Positions 55,351 to 61,911 of a DNA stretch of 64,000 nucleotides are shown here, one piece after another. The stretch covers positions 1 to 64,000 of the forward strand of contig CAZWBA010000014.1 in NCBI GenBank assembly GCA_964631955.1, read 5' to 3'. The notes under the pieces were generated by a model that worked only from the letters and a program-made list of their open reading frames with translations, was not told the origin of the DNA and made no database searches. The translations under genes were made by a program, and so were the position numbers. The DNA comes from CAMLJR01 sp964631955 (lineage in GTDB: Bacteria; Pseudomonadota; Gammaproteobacteria; Pseudomonadales; CAMLJR01). Position 1 is the first letter of the stretch; every line of letters begins with the position of its first letter.

Positions 55351-55776
55351 TTATTCATCTCCTGCATCAGAACCGGCAGCGTTCTTGATTGACACGAACT
55401 GCCCATCGATCATTTTGCCCGTCACGCGATTGCCATTGGCATCAACTCGATCAATGTAGCCAGGTAATGCGCTGGCTTCGTATTGAAGCGGCGATGGATT
55501 GGAGGCTGCACTAATAAAAGGAGCATTCGGGTGTTGGGCTACTGCTGAAAACACAATGTCAGGATCGATTCGTGGCGATGGTCCTACTTCAATGCTGACG
55601 CGAGCGCCCTGTCCTATTGCAACAAGATCTTTTGGTGATAGAACGTGAGCAAGGCGACGGCCGATCGACGCCCAGAATTCGATTTGGCTAGGAGCTGATC
55701 TATGCGAAGCCCTGCCCTCTATCTCGGCCGCTGCGATTAGCTCTGAATTAAGACGAATAGGACGGCTGGTAGGCAT
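55351..55776 (-). CDS. ParD-like antitoxin, copy 1
   Basis: 141 residues. The start MPTSRPIRLNSELIAAAEIE and GRASHRSAPSQIEFWASIGR fit the ParD-like antitoxin family, a ribbon-helix-helix type, with an unusually long C-terminal region ending in a dithering repeat-like tail (GYIDRVDANGNRVTGKMIDG). No toxin gene is next to it. A near-identical second copy lies at 57566-57991. Confidence 0.7.
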   Translation of the reverse strand: MPTSRPIRLNSELIAAAEIEGRASHRSAPSQIEFWASIGRRLAHVLSPKDLVAIGQGARVSIEVGPSPRIDPDIVFSAVAQHPNAPFISAASNPSPLQYEASALPGYIDRVDANGNRVTGKMIDGQFVSIKNAAGSDAGDE

Positions 55777-56348
55777 AGGGCTATCTCTTGCACCAATTTG
55801 TAGCGCTTTGCTACAGATTGATTATAGATCGCTCTATGAGGAAAAATTAAGCTGTTGTTGTGATTGGGTTTTCGCGCGTTATGAGATTGAGGACAGATTT
55901 AGCTAGTTCGAGTGAGATTTTCGAGTCGCCTGTTCATCTCATCCAGAGTGAAAAACAAATAGGATTCAAAGAACTAGGATTGTCATGCGGAATGAGATTC
56001 GACATCTGGGATTGCACAAAAGTTGGGTCTGATTTGCATGTAAATTGGGTAAAAAAGGTCGGCATTGCCGGCCTTTTTCATTTTTAAATCAAGTGCTTAC
56101 TGTCAGCGATAACCATCAGTTCAAACATTCGCCCGCAAATGTCCCCTATAAATCCAATTGCAAAAATGATGTGTTTAGGGGTTTTTGCCATTGATCTAAT
56201 ATATAAACCAGTAAATAAGATGATAAAAATATCACATGAATATAGTAATTATCTTGATACTATCTAGCATTAATCTATTGTATTTTATGGAAAATACATA
56301 TAATCGCTTAAGCGATAAACTGATATTTAAACTGAGAAAGTAACTGAT
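55777..56348. other. intergenic region with one terminator, no gene
   Basis: AT-rich. It holds a bidirectional terminator (56051-56078) and the promoter region of the Fic gene, where 56170-56345 is strongly AT-rich. A short open frame at 55860-56087 shows no protein-like features and ends in the terminator. Confidence 0.6.
56051..56078. terminator. bidirectional terminator
   Basis: GGTCGGC-ATT-GCCGGCC, flanked by A's on the left and T's on the right, gives a stem with one T-G pair. It resembles the gyrB terminator in design. Confidence 0.85.
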
Positions 56349-57569
56349 ATGGCTATTGTGCCCAGCCTGACGCCGTACCTCCCTCGCCAAGGCGTTGCAA
56401 CCATGATGGCTTTGCAAGATAAGGCATTGGTGCTGTCGAATGCTGCGGCTGAATTAGGAGGAATGCTGGCGCCCACCGTCAGGCAGGTGCTGACCAAACA
56501 CATGGAGGTCATCAATAGCTATTACTCCAACTTAATAGAAGGGCATCACACTGAGCCGCGAGAGGTTCGTGCTGCTCAAAGTGGCGATTACAGCGAAGAC
56601 CCGTTCAAGCGAAACCTCCAGCTTGAGTCACTGGCCCATATTCGGGCACAGCAATACCTGTGGGAGCGAGCGGATGCGCTTTCCTATCAAGCCCCGGAGA
56701 CGCTGCTGAAGATCCACGAGCAGGTGTTTGCCGGCCTGCCTGATGAAATGTTGATGGTGACTGGAAATGATGGCCGGCAAATTCGGGCGGTGCCGGGCAG
56801 ATTCAGAGAATGCGACGTTGATATAGGGCGGCATCTCCCGCCACCACATGCTGAGCTTACTCAATATCTTGATGCTTTTGCTGAGGCCTATGATGTGAGC
56901 CGGCATGGTGGTGTCGATAAAATCCTGGCCGTCATGGCGGCGCATCACCGTCTTGTCTGGATACACCCTTTCATTGATGGTAATGGCCGTGTCGCGCGGT
57001 TGCATACCGACCTAGGCTTAAAGCAGGTCGGTGTGAAAGCCGTGGGTATCTGGTGTTTAAGTCGAGGACTGGCAAGGCGCGTGGCGGAATATAAACGCTG
57101 TTTGCAGGATGCCGATGCAGATCGGCAAGGCGATGGTGGTGGCAGGGGTGCCCGCTCTGAAAAGGCATTGATTGTGTTCATCGACTTCATGCTGGATACA
57201 GCCCTGGATCAGGTGCGGTATATCGGAGATTTACTGAAACCTGACGGTATGCGACAACGAATAGAAGCCTATGTGACTCACCGCGGCACGGGTTTGGCTG
57301 GCCGAGGATTACCGTCGTTGAAGAAGGAAGCGATACCGGTATTGCAGCATGCTTTTGTACTGGGCGAGATACAGCGCAAGGATATGGAGCAGCTTTCAGG
57401 GCTTTCGCTCCCTTCTGCTCGAAAACTGTTTCAGCAGCTGAAGGAGGAGGGTCTTCTGACCGAGACCAGCAATCGCTCACCGCTGTACTGGGCGATACCG
57501 GAACACGCAGAGCCCTGGTACTTTCCTGATCTTTCGGCACCCGCCGCGAAAGTATTGGGGGCTGGTTAA
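56349..57569 (+). CDS. Fic-domain protein, probable AMP-transferase (class II)
   Basis: 406 residues. The Fic core is HPFIDGNGRVAR with catalytic His206. An N-terminal inhibitory helix motif, SNLIEG (60-65, pattern S/T-x3-E-G/N), marks a class II, self-inhibited enzyme. A C-terminal winged-helix region (about 330-395, RKDMEQLSGLSLPSARKLFQ) may bind DNA. Fic proteins transfer AMP to target proteins. Higher GC than its neighbours and flanked by two copies of the ParD-like gene. Confidence 0.92.
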   Translation: MAIVPSLTPYLPRQGVATMMALQDKALVLSNAAAELGGMLAPTVRQVLTKHMEVINSYYSNLIEGHHTEPREVRAAQSGDYSEDPFKRNLQLESLAHIRAQQYLWERADALSYQAPETLLKIHEQVFAGLPDEMLMVTGNDGRQIRAVPGRFRECDVDIGRHLPPPHAELTQYLDAFAEAYDVSRHGGVDKILAVMAAHHRLVWIHPFIDGNGRVARLHTDLGLKQVGVKAVGIWCLSRGLARRVAEYKRCLQDADADRQGDGGGRGARSEKALIVFIDFMLDTALDQVRYIGDLLKPDGMRQRIEAYVTHRGTGLAGRGLPSLKKEAIPVLQHAFVLGEIQRKDMEQLSGLSLPSARKLFQQLKEEGLLTETSNRSPLYWAIPEHAEPWYFPDLSAPAAKVLGAG

Positions 57570-57991
57570 TAAGAACCGGCTACGTTCTTCATTGATACAA
57601 ACTGCCCATCAATCATTTTGCCCGTCACGCGGCTGCCATCGGCATCAACTCGATCAATGTAACCAGGTAATGCGCTGGCTTCATATTGAAATGGCGCTGG
57701 ACTGGCAGCCGTACTCATAAAAGGAGCATTCTGGTGTTGGGCCACTGCTGAAAACACGATGTCCGGATCTATCCGTGGCGATGGCCTTGCCTCAATGCTG
57801 ATACGAGCGCCCTGTCCTATTGCAACAAGGTCTTTCGGTGAAAGAACGGGAGCAAGGTGCCGACCAATCGATGCCCAAAATTCGATTTGGCTGGAAACGG
57901 ATCTATGCGAAGCCCTGCCTTCATCATCCAAGTCTAGATTGGCGACAGGTAGCAATAAGGGACTATCGCCGTCATCCGGTAGGCGACTCAT
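57566..57991 (-). CDS. ParD-like antitoxin, copy 2, with replaced N-terminus
   Basis: 141 residues. From GRASHRS to the end it is close to copy 1 (GYIDRVDADGSRVTGKMIDG and so on). The N-terminal 27 residues are different (MSRLPDDGDSPLLLPVANLD), so the RHH strand that contacts DNA is lost. It overlaps the 3' end of the Fic gene by 4 bp on the other strand and lies 5 bp after a small upstream gene. Likely a recombinant, possibly non-functional, copy. Confidence 0.6.
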   Translation of the reverse strand: MSRLPDDGDSPLLLPVANLDLDDEGRASHRSVSSQIEFWASIGRHLAPVLSPKDLVAIGQGARISIEARPSPRIDPDIVFSAVAQHQNAPFMSTAASPAPFQYEASALPGYIDRVDADGSRVTGKMIDGQFVSMKNVAGSY

Positions 57992-57996
57992 TCGAG

Positions 57997-58218
57997 CTAG
58001 ACATCCTGTTCAAGGTATTTTGTCGCACCGGAGCATAACACCGATGGTTCAAAACCATCGCGCAGTAATTCAAGCGGTGAAATCTTTGTCGTCTCGTAAT
58101 TCGAAAGGCAAAAAATGACCCGACTGGTCGCATCACGGTCAGCCAATGCACCAAGCAATTCGCGCAGCCCGGGTAGCACTTCTCGCTTATCAAGATCGAA
58201 CTGCGCGACCGGCAGCAT
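57997..58218 (-). CDS. small protein of unknown function upstream of ParD-like copy 2
   Basis: 73 residues from an ATG at 58218 that has a strong GAGGGGG site eight bases upstream. It starts MLPVAQFDLDKREVLPGLRE and contains SRVIFCLSNYETTKISPLEL. The PVAQFDLDK stretch resembles PVANLDLDD in ParD-like copy 2, hinting that copy 2's N-terminus was taken from a relative of this gene. No family recognised. Confidence 0.45.
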   Translation of the reverse strand: MLPVAQFDLDKREVLPGLRELLGALADRDATSRVIFCLSNYETTKISPLELLRDGFEPSVLCSGATKYLEQDV

Positions 58219-58341
58219 CCATTCGCCCCCTCGCTGCCGTACGCATGAGGGAGCGATTGTCGCTCTGCGCATTCACTTCGCGCTGAATGCTATTGGCCAG
58301 CCGCTTTGCCAGCGCTTCTGAATCATCCGCAACGGCTGTGG

Positions 58342-58359
58342 TTTTACACCCATGTAAAA
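58342..58359. promoter_or_regulatory. palindrome upstream of the NERD-helicase gene
   Basis: TTTTACA-CCCA-TGTAAAA, a perfect 7-bp inverted repeat 50 bp before the helicase start. It could be an operator; no matching regulator is known. Confidence 0.4.
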
Positions 58360-58408
58360 GCGGAGATTTTGTCTAAACTTCTGAGCTGTTGGACTGCACG
58401 GACTTTGT

Positions 58409-60304
58409 ATGGCTCGGATGATAGGAATTGGGCTGGGTAATATTAAACAGTCAGGTGAGCGGCGGTTCGCCCAGCGTTTACAAAGTCATCTCGAAGATGA
58501 TTATCTCGTTTGGTACGACGTACCCGTCGGTAAGAAACGACGCTATCCCGATTTCATAATCCTTCATCCTCAACGTGGTCTTCTGTTTATCGAGGTGAAG
58601 GATTGGAAACCGGCGGCGCTGAAGCGCATAAATCCCACTAGCTGCACCATCGAGACGCCGACGGGCCGGCAAGAGGTTCCACATCCCCTGGAACAGGTGC
58701 GTCAATGTGCGTACACAGCCGTAAACGATCTCGTTCGCAATCCTCAATTACGCCAAAGTGAAGAAAAATACAGCGGCAAGCTAATTTGTCCCTATGGCTG
58801 GGGCGTTGTCTTCACAAATATTGCTCGCGATCAAATTCAGCGCGCTATGCCCGATGATATTCGCGAGCGACTTCTACCGGATCATCTCGTCATCTACAAA
58901 GATGAAATGACGGAATCGGTTGACCCGGAGTTTTTCCAGTCAAAACTGTGGGACATGTTCAATGTCCGTTTCCCTAACAAGTTAACTCTGCCGCAAATCG
59001 ACTGCATTCGTTGGCACATGTTCCCCGAGTTGCGCATCGGTGATAGTGGCCAGGCAACTCTTTTTCCAGAAGATGGTTTCCCAGAAGATGGGTCCGAGGT
59101 TGAGCTCGAAGAAGCCATTCCTGACATTATTCGAATCATGGATATTCAACAGGAGCAGTTGGCGCGCAGTTTGGGCGACGGCCATCGCGTCATTCATGGT
59201 GTGGCCGGATCAGGAAAAACGCTCATTCTTGGCTATCGCTGTATTCATCTTGCGCAGATATTGCATAAACCTATATTAGTGCTCTGCTTCAATATTACGC
59301 TCGCAGCGAAATTACGCGGTTTTATCAGTGCGCGTGGTATTCACGGTCAAGTACAGGTTTATCATTTTCATGATTGGTGTGGCCAACAATTAAAGACATA
59401 CCACGTCGGTATATTACCGGGTGAAGGCGAGGTCTATGACCGTATGGTCGATTCCGTTATCGACGGTGTCGATAAAGGGATGATTCCGCGCGGCCAATAT
59501 GGTGCCGTGTTAATCGATGAGGGCCATGATTTCGCACCCGAGTGGCTGCGGCTAGTGACGCAAATTATCGATCCCGAAACAAACTCGCTGCTTCTTCTTT
59601 ACGACGATGCACAATCTATATATAGAAAACACAGCGCGCTCAAATTCAGTCTTGCCAGTGTCGGCATCCAGGCTCAGGGTCGGACCACCATTCTCAAGTT
59701 AAATTATCGAAATACGCGCGAAATCCTGGAGTTTGCTTACAACGTTGTAAAAGATTATTTCCATAGCAATGGTCAGGCAGATATCCCATTGATTCAGCCT
59801 GAAGCGGCTGGTATGTCGGGGCCATTCCCCATAGTAAAAACATTTAACGATTTACAAACGGAGGTTCAATATGTCGCGCAATGTGTATCGAAGTGGCACG
59901 AACAGGGTATTCCGTGGAAGGAAATAGCGATTCTTTATCCCGGCGGGGTTGCAGGAAAATTGATGGCACGTGCGTTGACCGAGCATGGCATTCCGCATCT
60001 ATGGTTGGGGTCAAGTAAATACAAAAAAAGCTATTCCTCGGACGTCGATCGAATAACTGTATTGAGTATTCACAGCAGCAAGGGTCTGGAGTTCCGAACC
60101 ATCGTCATACTCGATGCCTCGTTTGAAAGAGAGCAGGTGAACTCAGACTCTATCGATCTGGAGGAGTCGATGCGGTTGTTATATGTGGGCATGACGCGCG
60201 CACGCGAGCGTCTATTAATTTCGAGTCATCGAAACAACACAATATCGTCGGCATTAAATTTAGAAGCGAACCCAGCAGCCCGAAGTTGCAATGTCTCGGT
60301 TTGA
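58409..60304 (+). CDS. NERD-domain nuclease fused to a UvrD-like (SF1) helicase
   Basis: 631 residues. The NERD nuclease-like domain (1 to about 150) shows Asp48 (YPDFIIL) and Glu62, Lys64 (IEVKDWK). The SF1 helicase follows: Walker A GVAGSGKTLILG, motif II VLIDEGHDF, motif III LLYDDAQSIY, motif IV LNYRNTREI and motifs V/VI ITVLSIHSSKGLEF and RLLYVGMTRARERL. All helicase motifs are intact. Such fusions occur as stand-alone DNA-processing or defence proteins. Its GC content fits the core genome better than the island. Confidence 0.92.
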   Translation: MARMIGIGLGNIKQSGERRFAQRLQSHLEDDYLVWYDVPVGKKRRYPDFIILHPQRGLLFIEVKDWKPAALKRINPTSCTIETPTGRQEVPHPLEQVRQCAYTAVNDLVRNPQLRQSEEKYSGKLICPYGWGVVFTNIARDQIQRAMPDDIRERLLPDHLVIYKDEMTESVDPEFFQSKLWDMFNVRFPNKLTLPQIDCIRWHMFPELRIGDSGQATLFPEDGFPEDGSEVELEEAIPDIIRIMDIQQEQLARSLGDGHRVIHGVAGSGKTLILGYRCIHLAQILHKPILVLCFNITLAAKLRGFISARGIHGQVQVYHFHDWCGQQLKTYHVGILPGEGEVYDRMVDSVIDGVDKGMIPRGQYGAVLIDEGHDFAPEWLRLVTQIIDPETNSLLLLYDDAQSIYRKHSALKFSLASVGIQAQGRTTILKLNYRNTREILEFAYNVVKDYFHSNGQADIPLIQPEAAGMSGPFPIVKTFNDLQTEVQYVAQCVSKWHEQGIPWKEIAILYPGGVAGKLMARALTEHGIPHLWLGSSKYKKSYSSDVDRITVLSIHSSKGLEFRTIVILDASFEREQVNSDSIDLEESMRLLYVGMTRARERLLISSHRNNTISSALNLEANPAARSCNVSV

Positions 60305-60355
60305 AAACTCAAAGTGCCGTTAATGTAATAGAGAGCGCCTGGTCGGGAGTTTTTT

Positions 60356-60979
60356 TTGAAATCGAATAGTGATATGCGACAACAGGGAAAAATTACCCAT
60401 TGGCAGGATGAAAAGGGTTTTGGGTTTATTAGGCCGGATCAGGGCGGCAAGGACGTTTTCGCCCACATCAGTGCATTTAACAATCGTCAGCGTCGCCCAG
60501 CGATGGATGATCTGGTTGTGTATGAATCCAGACTGGATAAAAGCGGCCGGCATCGGGCTGTCGATATTTCTTATCTCGGTGAAAGATCAGCGACGTCCGT
60601 ATCGAATCGCCGTACAGGGGTAGCGCTGTCACTGTCGCTGAGTATGTTCGCCTTTGTCGCTGCGGCGTATTTATTTGAAAGAATTCACGTCGCGGTCGTC
60701 GCGCTATACATGGTTGCCAGTGCGGTAGCGTTTTTGACCTATGCCTTCGATAAGTCTGCAGCCCAAAAAGATCGACGGCGTACACCGGAAAATACACTGC
60801 ATTTTTTAGCGTTAATCGGCGGCTGGCCGGGCGCTTTGATGGCGCAGCGGTTGCTTCGTCATAAATCCAGAAAACTATCGTTTCAAATAATTTTCTGGAT
60901 AACCGTCGTTATCAATTGTGCTGCGCTCAGCTACTTAATGACGGATGCGGGAGCCGCGAAGATAGCTTCTCTTATTTAA
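60356..60979 (+). CDS. cold-shock domain fused to DUF1294 membrane domain
   Basis: 207 residues (TTG start with GGGAG upstream; an ATG lies 18 bp further in). The N-terminal cold-shock domain has both RNA-binding motifs, GKITHWQDEKGFGFI and DVFAHISAF. Three or four membrane helices follow with the DUF1294 signature AFDKSAAQKDRRRTPENTLH plus GGWPGALMAQRLLRHKS. A common gammaproteobacterial combination; function unknown, likely RNA binding at the membrane. Its last 8 bp overlap the convergent hydrolase gene. Confidence 0.93.
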   Translation: MKSNSDMRQQGKITHWQDEKGFGFIRPDQGGKDVFAHISAFNNRQRRPAMDDLVVYESRLDKSGRHRAVDISYLGERSATSVSNRRTGVALSLSLSMFAFVAAAYLFERIHVAVVALYMVASAVAFLTYAFDKSAAQKDRRRTPENTLHFLALIGGWPGALMAQRLLRHKSRKLSFQIIFWITVVINCAALSYLMTDAGAAKIASLI

Positions 60980-61835
60980 ATAACACCTCTTTCTTTCGCG
61001 TTGTGGCATTGGCATCGCGCCACAGCGTTGGCCATTGCTCGGCCCAGCAGCAACGGTGATCGAAGTTTTCTTTGATCAGGATTCGGGGGCGCTGGTTCGG
61101 AGGAAATAGAGCGGCAAATGCCGTTGCCATTGCCGGCGTTATGTTGTCGTCGTTGGCGCCGACAAAATGGAGCTGCTTCAGGCCGTGCAGACGCTCGATG
61201 TCTGCGGCGGGATTCAGCGATTTCGTGAGCGGCGCGTATCCATGCGTTTTCGCCCAGGCGACCGGATCGAGATTTCCCGCTACGGTAATTATCCTTTCCA
61301 CATCGTCGCGTCGCGCGGCTACCAATGCCGCCACCGCGGCGCCGCCGGAATATCCGACCAGGGTCAGTCTGCCCGCGCGATGACGTTCTTTCAGCACAGT
61401 GATCGCGCGGTCGGTCGACGCAATGACGTCGGCTGCGAATCGCGCGTCGGTCCAGAAACCGATGTTGCATGGTGTTCCGGCTTCAATGTATTGGCAGGGC
61501 CGTGCGAGATACACCGCCACGCCGTCGGGCTGCGCCAGCGCCAGTCGCAAGCCGATCGGGTCGACAGGCGTGGGATCGCGCGACGGCTGGGAGGCCGTGA
61601 TCCAGGCGAGTCCGTCGCCTTCGATGTAAACCGTGAGCTGGTCTGACGGTACGGCTACCGCGGCGCCGTACATCATCAATTGAAAGGGTCCGGCGGAGAT
61701 TCTTTCCCCCTGCCAGGAGCGGGTTACAGCCAGTTCATCGGCAAAATGCTTGCGCTCGTCCGGCGCGGGCAAACTGTTGCACGCGCTGCACAGGACCGCG
61801 CTCACCGCCGCCATCAACACCAGCGCCCGCTGCAT
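60972..61835 (-). CDS. alpha/beta hydrolase with lipoprotein-like leader
   Basis: About 287 residues from the ATG at 61835 (open to 61859). The leader MQRALVLMAAVSAVLCSAC ends in a Cys that could be lipidated, though the lipobox is imperfect (CSAC). The hydrolase motif LTLVGYSGGAAVAALVA holds the nucleophile serine, VGANDDNITP an acidic residue and ENFDHRCCW a candidate histidine. It may act on the periplasmic face; substrate unknown. Confidence 0.8.
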   Translation of the reverse strand: MQRALVLMAAVSAVLCSACNSLPAPDERKHFADELAVTRSWQGERISAGPFQLMMYGAAVAVPSDQLTVYIEGDGLAWITASQPSRDPTPVDPIGLRLALAQPDGVAVYLARPCQYIEAGTPCNIGFWTDARFAADVIASTDRAITVLKERHRAGRLTLVGYSGGAAVAALVAARRDDVERIITVAGNLDPVAWAKTHGYAPLTKSLNPAADIERLHGLKQLHFVGANDDNITPAMATAFAALFPPNQRPRILIKENFDHRCCWAEQWPTLWRDANATTRKKEVLFK

Positions 61836-61862
61836 GATATTCAACATGCGATCGCTCACTCA

Positions 61863-61894
61863 TAAAAAAAGCCATGCAGTTTCCGGCATGGCTT
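61863..61894 (-). terminator. terminator of the autotransporter gene
   Basis: On the minus strand AAGCCATGC and GCATGGCTT form a 9-bp stem followed by a run of T's, 18 bp after the stop codon of the autotransporter gene. Confidence 0.92.
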
Positions 61895-61911
61895 CAGGGT
61901 CGTTCAATCCG

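Noticed and set aside
55860..56087. 75-residue open frame before the Fic gene
   Set aside because: No protein-like features, no ribosome site, and its end lies in the terminator hairpin at 56051-56078.
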